Positions 1 to 7,672 of a stretch of DNA of 50,184 bases are shown one piece after another. This stretch comes from a virus. Position 1 is the stretch's first letter. Every line of letters starts with the position of its first letter. Below the pieces are notes generated by a model. That model was not told the origin of the DNA, ran no database searches, and worked only from the letters and a program-made list of their open reading frames with translations. The position numbers and the translations under genes were made by a program. The stretch covers positions 1-50,184 of IMG/VR virus record IMGVR_UViG_3300031658_000012. One strand, given 5' to 3'.

Positions 1-99
1 CCGGCCAGCTCCCGGCCAGCTCCCGGCCAGCTCCCGGCCAGCTCCCGGCCAGCTCCCGGCCAGCTCCCGGCCAGCTCCCGGCCAGCTCCCGGCCAGCTC
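1..99. repeat. 11-bp tandem repeat, nine perfect copies
   Basis: The unit CCGGCCAGCTC is repeated nine times without a mismatch from base 1 to base 99. It is at the extreme left end of the window, so the true copy number is unknown. It may be a terminal or packaging-related repeat, a collapsed assembly join, or coding repeat. In one frame it is open and encodes an 11-residue Pro/Ala/Ser/Gly unit three times, joining the frame left open at the right end. Confidence 0.95.
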
Positions 100-135
100 G
101 GATATGCGATACCTGGGGGGTAGATCGCATATCCG
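99..135. other. Perfect 12-bp inverted repeat with 13-base loop
   Basis: The arms are CGGATATGCGAT (99-110) and ATCGCATATCCG (124-135), around a G-rich 13-base loop. No T-tract follows, so it is not a typical terminator. It lies just after the tandem repeat and upstream of the terminase gene, so a packaging, replication or protein-binding site is possible. That role is inference. Confidence 0.85.
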
Positions 136-358
136 GGTCCCTTGCCCGGGGCCCGTGGCTATCGGGTCAAAAACGGCGGAAATCCGCCAATCTGGCCGCG
201 ATCCGGCCCGCCGCCGCCCGCCGCCCGGGGGGATCGGGTATAAGACCATGTTTATCGCAAACGATTAGTGATATTTTTTGTATCGACACAAATAACTTAT
301 ACTACTAAGATACATCGCATACCCCGTAGCTAGAAACTTTCTCTGGGTCCCCCGAAAG
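136..358. other. Leader region before terminase, no gene seen
   Basis: The first half is very GC-rich, with CCGCCGCCCGCCGCCC near 208-223 and a small GCGG/CCGC hairpin near 176-187. The second half, from about 260, is AT-rich. A TATACT hexamer at 298-303 could be a -10 element, but no good -35 is spaced correctly. I see no convincing coding frame here. Confidence 0.5.
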
Positions 359-1819
359 ATGTCGAACAACCTGTCTCCCGAAGCGGAATCAAAAAGGTTA
401 AAGCTACAACTTCGTTTGGCGCAGCTCGAACGTAACGAAAAATGCCAGAATGACTTTTTAACCTTTGTCCGCGCCATGTGGCCCGAGTTCATCGCAGGGC
501 GACATCATAAAATTATTGCAGAAAAATTCGAACGCGTAGCGCGGGGCGAGTTAAAGCGCCTGATAATCAACATGGCTCCGCGGCACACGAAGTCTGAGTT
601 CGCATCTTTTTTGTTTCCCGCATGGATGATGGGCCGCGTTCCGCGAATGAAGATCATTCAGGCGACACATACGACTGAGCTTGCGGTAAACTTTGGCCGT
701 AAGGTTAAGAACCTGATCGAAGCTGATGAATACCGGGAGGTTTTCCCTGATGTAAAGCTGGCTGTTGACAGTAAGGCTTCTGGTCGTTGGGACACGAACA
801 AGGGCGGGATGTATTACGCTGTTGGTGTTGGTTCGAATCTCGCGGGCCGCGGCGGTGATTTGGTGATTATTGATGATCCTCATTCGGAGCAGACTGCGAT
901 GTCTGCGAATGGTTTTGATGATGCGTGGGATTGGTACACTGGGGGCCCTCGGCAGCGTCTCCAGCCCGGAGGTTCCATTGTTTTGGTCCAGACTCGGTGG
1001 TCTGAGAAGGATATGACGGGTCAGTTACTTCGTTCTATGGCGAAGGACCCTTTGGCGGATCAGTGGGAGGTTGTTGAGTTACCGGCTATTTTTGAAAGTG
1101 GGGAGCCTTGTTGGCCGGAGTATTGGTCTCTTGAGGATTTAACCGCGGTCAAGGCGTCAATTCCGACTTCCAAGTGGAATGCTCAGTATCAGCAGAACCC
1201 TACGGGTGATGACAACGCTATTATTCCTCGGGAGCAGTGGAAGCGGTGGGATAAGACCGTTGTCCCGCAGTTAGAATTTGTCATTCAGAGTTATGACACG
1301 GCGTTTAGTAAGCGTGAGACGGCGGATTATTCGGCAATAACGACGTGGGGTGTTTTTTATCCAGATGAGGACGGCATCCCGAATTTAATTTTATTAGATA
1401 GTAAGAAGGGCCGTTGGGATTTTCCGGAGTTGAAGCAGGTTGCTTTTGAGCAATATGGTTACTGGGACCCCGACACCGTCATAATCGAAGCTAAGGCGAG
1501 TGGTATGCCTTTGACGCAGGAATTACGTCAAACGGGTATCCCTGTTGTAAATTTTACGCCGTCTAAAGGTGCGGACAAGGTCACGCGGGTTCACGCGGTT
1601 TCTCCTTTATTTGAGGCTGGGATGGTTTGGGCCCCCGACGAGGTGTTCGCGGAAGAGTTAATAGAAGAAGTTGCAGCTTTTCCCAATGGAGAATATGATG
1701 ATTTGGTGGATAGTATGACGCAGGCGTTGATGCGCTACCGTCAGGGCAACTTTGTGCGGCTTCCGACGGATGAGTATGAAGACGAGCCGGTCAATCTGAA
1801 GGTCATGGCGTATTACTAG
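359..1819 (+). CDS. terL: Terminase large subunit
   Basis: 486 residues, a normal length for a phage packaging motor. It would couple ATP hydrolysis to DNA translocation into the prohead and cut the concatemer. The ATPase half shows a Walker A-like loop, MAPRHTKSE, with Thr where many relatives have Gly, and a Walker B strand ending VIIDDPHS. The C-terminal half has the nuclease-type start YDTAFSKRETADYSA and later acidic residues (IIEAKASG, YDDLVDSM). It is followed after 11 bases by the next gene, whose start falls just downstream. The ribosome binding site is weak (GAAAG). No separate small terminase subunit was recognised nearby. Confidence 0.95.
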   Translation: MSNNLSPEAESKRLKLQLRLAQLERNEKCQNDFLTFVRAMWPEFIAGRHHKIIAEKFERVARGELKRLIINMAPRHTKSEFASFLFPAWMMGRVPRMKIIQATHTTELAVNFGRKVKNLIEADEYREVFPDVKLAVDSKASGRWDTNKGGMYYAVGVGSNLAGRGGDLVIIDDPHSEQTAMSANGFDDAWDWYTGGPRQRLQPGGSIVLVQTRWSEKDMTGQLLRSMAKDPLADQWEVVELPAIFESGEPCWPEYWSLEDLTAVKASIPTSKWNAQYQQNPTGDDNAIIPREQWKRWDKTVVPQLEFVIQSYDTAFSKRETADYSAITTWGVFYPDEDGIPNLILLDSKKGRWDFPELKQVAFEQYGYWDPDTVIIEAKASGMPLTQELRQTGIPVVNFTPSKGADKVTRVHAVSPLFEAGMVWAPDEVFAEELIEEVAAFPNGEYDDLVDSMTQALMRYRQGNFVRLPTDEYEDEPVNLKVMAYY

Positions 1820-1830
1820 GGCGGAGACGT

Positions 1831-3474
1831 ATGGGCGAATCAAAGGTTGATCTAGGCGCGGGTAGTCCTTCTTTTGGAATTGGCGGTTATCAGGTAACCC
1901 CCCGAGTGTTTTTTGAGGGCTCTCAGACGGGTCGTACGCCAACGGTCTCGTTGCCCGAGGGGGACGTCCTTTATGACCAGCAAGATTTTAATGTTTCCGG
2001 GAAACTTGGCGCGGACGTCCAAACCCCCGGAGGAGACACGTTCGGCGCAAGTGCCGCGGGCTATGCTTATCGTGGCGGGATAGAGTTCCCGGATGCGATG
2101 AAGAATTATGGTGCCGAAGACCTTACGTATAACTCTCGCGGCGTGGAACCTTCCGAGTACCGCGGTTACTACCAGATGAAAGACGGCCCGCGGGCCGAGG
2201 GCTTTTATCGCCCGTCTGCGGACCCGACGCGTGAGGATGAGTATGGTGGCCGTGTAAGTTACACCACCAGCTTTGAAGATGGCGGAGAGGTCGGATATTA
2301 CCCGGATGGCCCCAAGGTTGATCTAGGCGATGGAGCCGCGAAAGTCGCAGCGGACATCGCGGACCTCGGGCCTTATCTTGAAGGCAACTATATAGCTCAG
2401 TTGGGTCTGGATTCGCTTCCTCTGGATCGTATTTTTGAGCTTAAAGGAAAGTACAATACAGCCGGTTTCTATTCCCCCCAAGACGCTTCAGCCCGACGGC
2501 TCAGCATATCCGACAGGTTTGCTTTGGAGGAGATGACTGCTCAAGGTCGAGACCCTTCTTCACTTTTTGACCCTAGTCTTAGGGGGGTCGTTTCAAATCC
2601 TCTCAAGGATTATTTGTCTTACAGCTATCCCGATGCCTCTTCGGGAGACACGTACGTTGAGCCTTTTGATACAAAGATTGGAAGCCGTTTTTCGCGGCCC
2701 GGGGAAGAGTTTCCGAGACCAAAGGAAGAAGAGTACCTAGACCGCGATCTGACTGAAGAGGAATCCCGCCGCCAAGCGCTAGGAACTCTAGTACACGAAC
2801 TGACACACGCGGGGGACGTTGCGTTAACCAGAACGCTTCAAGCAGACGACGAACCCTATAACGCGGGACGTGACCTTGGCGAAAATTATGCCAGACTTAT
2901 TGATATAATGAACAGAGACAGGGGCATTGGCACTCTTCAATCCGATCTAGGCAGGGAATATGAGGGACGGGCCGTGTCCAAGGGCATTCAAGGGCGGTAC
3001 ATTGGCGACCCGTTTGAGACAAGTGTACGAAAAGACGGGTTCTTTAATACGCGAGAGCGGCTTGACCCGAAAGACTTTGAAAAGGCTGTATTGGGCATTC
3101 CTGCTCAGGATGCAGCAAGGCGCGAATTATTTCGGCGCATGGCCGAGAGAACACCTACGGGTGGATATGCAGAAGGCGGCCCGGTGTCCGCGGGCCTTGG
3201 CTCGTTGCCCGCGTCCGAGAACATTCTTACAAGTGGATCAATCAGTATGTCGCCGTCCAAGTATCCGAACGTAGACCCGCGGACCGCGGCCCTTGGCTCA
3301 CAGATACTCAAGAAGGCCAAAATACCCGGCAAGTTCCCCGATATGCTAAGTAACGCGGACCCTAAAGTTATCGGCCAGATCAACCGGATCATGGCTCGTC
3401 CCGAAGGGAAGCGTTTGCAGTCCCCCACCGAAGGCATTTCTTTGCTCATGCCGTCTGGAAAAAAAACAAGTTAG
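1831..3474 (+). CDS. Large protein with HELTH zinc-metalloprotease motif
   Basis: 547 residues, unrecognised as a whole. Residues 1-160 are Gly- and Tyr-rich and look beta-rich. A charged region follows, then VHELTHAGD with HELTH at residues 322-326 (bases 2794-2808), which fits the HExxH signature of zincin proteases. A downstream Glu-rich stretch (GENYARL, REYEGRA) could supply the third zinc ligand. The C-terminal part carries a GGYAEGGPV motif like those in other proteins of this genome. It sits between terminase and portal, where a head protease is sometimes found, but it does not resemble the usual ClpP- or S78-type head proteases. The protease role is inferred from the motif only. Confidence 0.75.
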   Translation: MGESKVDLGAGSPSFGIGGYQVTPRVFFEGSQTGRTPTVSLPEGDVLYDQQDFNVSGKLGADVQTPGGDTFGASAAGYAYRGGIEFPDAMKNYGAEDLTYNSRGVEPSEYRGYYQMKDGPRAEGFYRPSADPTREDEYGGRVSYTTSFEDGGEVGYYPDGPKVDLGDGAAKVAADIADLGPYLEGNYIAQLGLDSLPLDRIFELKGKYNTAGFYSPQDASARRLSISDRFALEEMTAQGRDPSSLFDPSLRGVVSNPLKDYLSYSYPDASSGDTYVEPFDTKIGSRFSRPGEEFPRPKEEEYLDRDLTEEESRRQALGTLVHELTHAGDVALTRTLQADDEPYNAGRDLGENYARLIDIMNRDRGIGTLQSDLGREYEGRAVSKGIQGRYIGDPFETSVRKDGFFNTRERLDPKDFEKAVLGIPAQDAARRELFRRMAERTPTGGYAEGGPVSAGLGSLPASENILTSGSISMSPSKYPNVDPRTAALGSQILKKAKIPGKFPDMLSNADPKVIGQINRIMARPEGKRLQSPTEGISLLMPSGKKTS

Positions 3475-3837
3475 ATGGACGGCGTAATCGACATTAGATT
3501 ATTGATTACACTGGGCGGGATATTGTTTTCCGTAGCGGGGGCGGCAGCCGTTGGAAAGATGCAGATTTCCAGCATTCTTAGCAGTTTGGGGGATATTGAG
3601 AAGCGCCTCCGCGCTGTAGATAAAAGGATTGACCTTTTGGAGACGTCAACGGAGACTCAGGAGCAACGGTTAAAAATCTTGGCAGCGATGTCCAGTCCGG
3701 AGAACATGCGCCGCGACCACATGCAGATTGCTGAAGTGTTGGCAAACGTAAATTTCCTTCGTGAGGAGGTAGAGCGTTTAAGAAAGCTACATAACGGCGC
3801 TCATCCGCCGGTTGCTTCAGAACGGCACGGCGTGTGA
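3475..3837 (+). CDS. Membrane-anchored coiled-coil protein
   Basis: 120 residues, starting one base after the stop of the previous gene. Residues 8-27 form one hydrophobic membrane segment (LLITLGGILFSVAGAAAVG). The remainder is a heptad-like coiled coil (LGDIEKRLRAVDKRIDLLE and later VNFLREEVERLRKLH) with a short tail. This plan, one N-terminal anchor and a periplasmic coil, matches inner-membrane spanins, but similar small proteins of unknown role are common in phages. No second outer-membrane spanin gene was recognised. Confidence 0.7.
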   Translation: MDGVIDIRLLITLGGILFSVAGAAAVGKMQISSILSSLGDIEKRLRAVDKRIDLLETSTETQEQRLKILAAMSSPENMRRDHMQIAEVLANVNFLREEVERLRKLHNGAHPPVASERHGV

Positions 3838-3912
3838 GCCGTGCAAGGAAAAGTAGTGATTATCCGGATACAAGGGTATAAGATAAGACACTTTTTGAAA
3901 GGTAAGTGATCC
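3838..3912 (+). promoter_or_regulatory. Portal leader with 10-bp palindrome and -10-like hexamer
   Basis: This 75-base gap holds a perfect palindrome TATCCGGATA (3861-3870) and a TATAAG hexamer at about 3877-3882. The hexamer 17 bases upstream (TAGTGA) is a poor -35. A weak or activated promoter for the portal gene is possible. GAAAGGTAAGTG just before the ATG serves as ribosome binding site. Confidence 0.3.
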
Positions 3913-6366
3913 ATGGCTATCGAACCGCGGCCCATGGCGGGCCTTATGGACACTAATGTCCCTTCTCAGTTAGACGAGGAAGACCTCGCGGCGGAGATTG
4001 AAATCGAGCTTCCGGGTTCGATGGACAACAACGTTATAGAGATGCTTTCGGAGGAACCTCCGGAAGAAATAGAAATTTACGAAGACGGCGAAGACACCAT
4101 TGTTGACTTCGAACCCAGCGACACGCGTGGGGAGAGCGAAGAATTTTTTGAGAATTTGGCCGAGGAGCTTCCCAAATCAGAGCTTGGGTATATTTCCGGG
4201 CAGCTTCTGGACGAGTACGAAGGAAACCGTTCTAGCCGTCAGGAGTGGGAAGACGCGTACGCTGACGGTTTGGAGCTTCTTGGGTTTTCGTATGACGAGC
4301 GCACGCAACCGTTCCGCGGGGCTTCCGGCGTAACCCATCCTCTCTTGGCAGAGGCTGCTACACAGTTTCAGGCTCAGGCGTTCAACGAAATGCTTCCAGC
4401 CAGTGGCCCTGTTCGGGCGGCTGTTTTGGGGTCAGAAACCTCTGAAAAAGAAAAACAAGCGGGCCGCGTCCAAGAGTTTATGAATTATTACATCACTAAC
4501 GTGATGGAAGAGTATACGCCTGAGTTCGACCAGATGATGTTCTATCTACCGCTGGCGGGCTCGACCTTCAAAAAGGTGTATTACGACGAGATGCTAGGAA
4601 GGGCCGTAAGTCGGTTTATTCCGGCGGAAAACCTTATTGTACCGTACAACACGTCGGACCTAGAGACGTGCCCGAATATTTCTCAGGTCGTCAAGATGTC
4701 CTTGAACGACTTACGCAAGTTTCAGGTTTCGGGGTTCTATCGGGATGTCCCGGTTATTCCCGGGGAGCCTGAAGACAACAGCGTACAGAACGAAATCGAC
4801 CGCATAGACGGCAGCTCACCTTCCCAGACAGACTACGACTGTACCCTTTTGGAAAGTCATGTTGATCTTGACTTGGAGGGCTACGAAGACCTTGACGAAG
4901 ACGGTGAGCCAACCGGAATTAAACTGCCGTACATCGTAACTCTGTCCATGGACAACGGTCAGGTTCTTGCTGTCCGCCGTAACTTCCGCGAGGAAGACGA
5001 GCTTCGTAAGAAGATACAGTATTTTGTACACTACAAATTCCTTCCGGGGTTCGGCTTCTATGGTCTTGGACTAATCCACACTATTGGCGGACTATCCCGG
5101 ACGGCCACTGCGGCGTTACGTCAGCTAATTGACGCGGGCACTCTCTCTAACCTGCCAGCCGGGTTCAAGGCCCGTGGTATGCGGATAAGGGACGACGATG
5201 ACCCGCTCCAGCCCGGTGAGTTCCGGGACGTTGACGCGCCCGGTGGTCGCATTTCCGACAGTTTAATGGCCCTCCCGTTCAAAGGTCCGGACCAGACACT
5301 GTTCCAGCTTCTCGGTTTCGTTGTGGACGCCGGACGTCGCTTTGCGACAATCACGGACATGAAGGTAGGGGACGGGAACCAGCAGGCTGCGGTCGGTACG
5401 ACGGTTGCTCTTCTGGAACAAGGTTCGCGGGTAATGTCCGCGGTCCACAAACGTATGCACTACGCCATGCGTCAGGAGCTAAAGCTTCTTGCAAGCGTTG
5501 TTTCCGAGTACCTTCCGCAGGAGTACCCGTATAGCGTTGAGGGTGCAGAATCCTCGGTCATGTCAAAAGACTTTGACGACCGGGTTGACGTTGTACCGGT
5601 TTCGGACCCGAACGTGTTCAGTCAGGCGCAGCGTATTGCGTTGGCACAGGCGAAGTTGCAGTTGGCTCAGTCGGCCCCTGAAATGCACAACATGTACGAA
5701 GTCCTTCGTGGCATGTACGACGCGTTGGGTGTGCGGGATACCGACAAAATTCTTCGCCGTACTACGGACGAAGAGCCTGTTCCGTTGGACCCTGCTCAAG
5801 AAAACATAAACGCTTTGGACATGATACCTCTGAAAGCTTTTGAGGGTCAGGACCATCAGGCTCATATTATGGCCCACATGGTTTTTGGTTCGACACCGTT
5901 GGTGGGGTCCTCCCCCACAATCGCAGTGTCTCTCCAGAAGCACATCATGGAGCATGTCCGGCTGGAGGCGTCTGAAGCGGCCCTTGTACAGTACATGCAA
6001 CAGGTTGGTGCGCGACAGGGCCAGCCTTTGTCCGAAGAAGAGATGTTGCAGGTAGAGGCTCTTACGGCTCAGCTTATCGCCCAAGGTATGCAGATGCTCA
6101 AGCAGCTTAGTCAGAAAGTTTCTGGCGGGGACGCACCTGACCCGGTTGTTCAGCTTAAAGAGCAGGAGCTTCAGATCAAGGCCAAGGCAGAAGAGAATGA
6201 CGCTGCGGTGGATCAGGCCAAGCTTGCTCTGGACCAGCAGAGTTTACAGGTTCGTAACCAGCAGTTTAACCAGCGCCTTCAGAGCCAAGAGCAGCAGACG
6301 CAGTCTCGCATTCAGGCGGCGATGGACCGTGAGTATTTGAAACAACAGACGAAAAGGGGCCAATGA
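3913..6366 (+). CDS. Portal (head-to-tail connector) protein
   Basis: 817 residues, in the large portal class seen in short-tailed phages such as P22 and SU10-like viruses. It would form the dodecameric vertex ring through which DNA passes. An acidic N-terminal region (residues 1-95) is followed by the conserved core with RSSRQEWEDAYADGLELLG, PFRGASGVTHPLLAEAATQ and YLPLAGSTFKKVYYD, then FLPGFGFYGLGLIHTIGGL. The last 130 residues are Gln-rich coiled coil, as in portals with a long barrel. It follows terminase by two genes, the usual order. The next gene overlaps its stop by four bases (ATGA). Confidence 0.93.
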   Translation: MAIEPRPMAGLMDTNVPSQLDEEDLAAEIEIELPGSMDNNVIEMLSEEPPEEIEIYEDGEDTIVDFEPSDTRGESEEFFENLAEELPKSELGYISGQLLDEYEGNRSSRQEWEDAYADGLELLGFSYDERTQPFRGASGVTHPLLAEAATQFQAQAFNEMLPASGPVRAAVLGSETSEKEKQAGRVQEFMNYYITNVMEEYTPEFDQMMFYLPLAGSTFKKVYYDEMLGRAVSRFIPAENLIVPYNTSDLETCPNISQVVKMSLNDLRKFQVSGFYRDVPVIPGEPEDNSVQNEIDRIDGSSPSQTDYDCTLLESHVDLDLEGYEDLDEDGEPTGIKLPYIVTLSMDNGQVLAVRRNFREEDELRKKIQYFVHYKFLPGFGFYGLGLIHTIGGLSRTATAALRQLIDAGTLSNLPAGFKARGMRIRDDDDPLQPGEFRDVDAPGGRISDSLMALPFKGPDQTLFQLLGFVVDAGRRFATITDMKVGDGNQQAAVGTTVALLEQGSRVMSAVHKRMHYAMRQELKLLASVVSEYLPQEYPYSVEGAESSVMSKDFDDRVDVVPVSDPNVFSQAQRIALAQAKLQLAQSAPEMHNMYEVLRGMYDALGVRDTDKILRRTTDEEPVPLDPAQENINALDMIPLKAFEGQDHQAHIMAHMVFGSTPLVGSSPTIAVSLQKHIMEHVRLEASEAALVQYMQQVGARQGQPLSEEEMLQVEALTAQLIAQGMQMLKQLSQKVSGGDAPDPVVQLKEQELQIKAKAEENDAAVDQAKLALDQQSLQVRNQQFNQRLQSQEQQTQSRIQAAMDREYLKQQTKRGQ

Positions 6367-6557
6367 TGGCTAGTGTCAAGATTGTAAGCAACAAACCGGA
6401 AAAATCCCCCAAGGCTGTCGCATATGCGGACATTAAGGGGCAGGGCCGCATTCCGTACGGCAAGACGCAGGACGTAAAAATCCCGGACTCCATGAAAAGA
6501 GCCACGGCCCGCGGCATGGGTGCCGCGCAGCGTGGGGGTGGCTACTGGTCCTGCTAA
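6363..6557 (+). CDS. Small conserved basic protein, unknown function
   Basis: 64 residues. The start ATG overlaps the portal stop codon, and a second ATG three bases on is equally possible. The sequence has many Lys, Gly and Arg residues and ends in GMGAAQRGGGYWSC. It looks like a small virion or assembly protein of the kind found next to portal genes in marine phages. I recognise the pattern but not a function. Translational coupling with the portal is likely. Confidence 0.75.
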   Translation: MMASVKIVSNKPEKSPKAVAYADIKGQGRIPYGKTQDVKIPDSMKRATARGMGAAQRGGGYWSC

Positions 6558-6613
6558 GGTCGGACCTAACAGCCCCCAACCCAAGAAACCCTAACTGTAC
6601 AAAGGTGAATCCA

Positions 6614-6703
6614 TTGACTCAAATGATCGCGATGTCCTACGGTGAAGTGTTTATCATTGCAATAGTGGTCGGGGGACTATTGTTTGCCGCGTTTAAAAAG
6701 TGA
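6614..6703 (+). CDS. Tiny single-span membrane peptide
   Basis: 29 residues from TTG at 6614, or 26 from ATG at 6623. An AAGGTG ribosome binding site at 6602-6607 favours the TTG start. Residues 10-25 are a membrane span (VFIIAIVVGGLLFAAF) followed by a Lys-Lys end. Its stop overlaps the GTG start of the holin-like gene (GTGA), so the two are probably co-translated. Such a peptide beside a holin could tune lysis timing, but that is inference. Confidence 0.6.
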   Translation: MTQMIAMSYGEVFIIAIVVGGLLFAAFKK

Positions 6704-7095
6704 TTGGCATAATAGGGTCGATACTCGGCCCGCTTATTGGTGGCGTCAGGGACTACGTCAGTACCGGACAGGAAATCAAGAAGGCCGAATCCGCTAATAA
6801 GGCCCGGCTGCTCCTTGATAGTCAGTCGAACAACTCTGAGTGGGAAATGGCCAGTCTCACAGACAAAGACCGCTGGTTGAGGCGAGGGTCTTTTTCCATG
6901 TTTGCCGCACCTTTTTTCTGGGCACTATACGACCCGGCGGCTGTCGAGCAATACTTCACTATAGCGCTAGCGGCGATGCCGGACTGGTATATAAAAATGT
7001 TTGGAGCAATGGTGGGGGGTGTTTGGGGCATCTCAGCCTTAAAAAACACCGCGCCTGCTCTAGTTGGTGGAATACTAAAGGCCATCAAAAAGTAA
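6700..7095 (+). CDS. Holin-like membrane protein, GTA-type (three spans)
   Basis: 131 residues from a GTG start that overlaps the upstream peptide. The plan is a Gly/Ile-rich N-terminal span, a short charged stretch, RWLRRGSFSMFAAPFFWALYD, then hydrophobic segments through MFGAMVGGVWGISAL and a Lys-rich end. This resembles the family of three-span holins first named from gene transfer agents of alphaproteobacteria. Holins form inner-membrane lesions that trigger lysis. It stands apart from both cell wall hydrolases (near 36.1 and 45.2 kb). The assignment is by overall pattern. Confidence 0.7.
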   Translation: MIGIIGSILGPLIGGVRDYVSTGQEIKKAESANKARLLLDSQSNNSEWEMASLTDKDRWLRRGSFSMFAAPFFWALYDPAAVEQYFTIALAAMPDWYIKMFGAMVGGVWGISALKNTAPALVGGILKAIKK

Positions 7096-7096
7096 A

Positions 7097-7408
7097 GTGT
7101 ACTCCGAGAACCAGAGACTGGGGAAGCTGGGAGAGACAATCCTTCAAATGACCCTTTTAGAAAAGGGCTTCATGGTTTTTTTCCCAATCTCCTCTCAGGG
7201 CCCTGTTGATCTTGTCGCTATAAGCTCTGAGGGGGTCACTCACTTCTTTGACGCTAAGGTTGATCGAGCCCGTATTAACCCGGGAAGGCTAAAAGCTGAA
7301 CGGATTTACCGAGTCCGGAGCAGGCTCCAGAAAAAGCTGGGTGTCCATATAGCGTATGTAGATATATACAAAAAAACCGTCCACTTCGTACCCCCTCTCA
7401 AGGTTTGA
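7097..7408 (+). CDS. PD-(D/E)XK nuclease, Holliday-junction-resolvase-like
   Basis: 103 residues from GTG at 7097. The core pattern GKLGE...GPVDLVAI...HFFDAK gives Glu13, Asp38 and Asp52-x-Lys54, the catalytic layout of small PD-(D/E)XK enzymes such as archaeal-type Holliday junction resolvases, with Asp in place of the more common Glu in the last pair. It would cut branched DNA, which is useful before packaging. The setting, between a holin and the head genes, is unusual for a replication enzyme. Its stop codon lies inside the -35 element of the next promoter. Confidence 0.75.
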   Translation: MYSENQRLGKLGETILQMTLLEKGFMVFFPISSQGPVDLVAISSEGVTHFFDAKVDRARINPGRLKAERIYRVRSRLQKKLGVHIAYVDIYKKTVHFVPPLKV

Positions 7409-7434
7409 CCTAGTGTCACCTAGTGTCGTATAAA
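7405..7434 (+). promoter_or_regulatory. Sigma-70-type promoter with direct repeat in the spacer
   Basis: TTGACC (7405-7410) and TATAAA (7429-7434) are separated by 18 bases. The interval contains the 9-bp sequence CCTAGTGTC twice, at 7409-7417 and 7419-7427, ten bases apart or about one helical turn. That is what an operator for a dimeric or tandem-binding regulator could look like. It would drive the co-chaperonin, scaffold and capsid genes. Confidence 0.65.
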
Positions 7435-7474
7435 CTCCCATTCAACTTTCCCTTAAAAGCGGATAAATATCATA

Positions 7475-7672
7475 ATGAATGAGATATTTCTTGCAGAGGC
7501 AACCTTTCGTCTGATAAAAGAGAGACGCTCTCTCGTACTGGACGTCCTTCAATACAACAACGTCAAATCAATGGAGCATTACCGAGAACTCATGGGTGAG
7601 TTAAAAGCCCTAGAGTTGATTGAACAGGAACTCAAGGGCCTGCTAGAAAAACAGGAGCGACAAGATGACTAA
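7475..7672 (+). CDS. Small coiled-coil protein, unknown function
   Basis: 65 residues, highly helical, with a Leu/Glu/Lys-rich C-terminal half (LMGELKALELIEQELKGLLE). There is no obvious ribosome binding site. The start lies about 40 bases after the -10 element. It overlaps the co-chaperonin gene by eight bases, so the two are likely co-translated. No family recognised. Confidence 0.65.
   Translation: MNEIFLAEATFRLIKERRSLVLDVLQYNNVKSMEHYRELMGELKALELIEQELKGLLEKQERQDD

Noticed and set aside
1-99. Short repeats at the left end as a CRISPR array
   Set aside because: The 11-bp units are directly adjacent with no spacers and are too short for CRISPR repeats.
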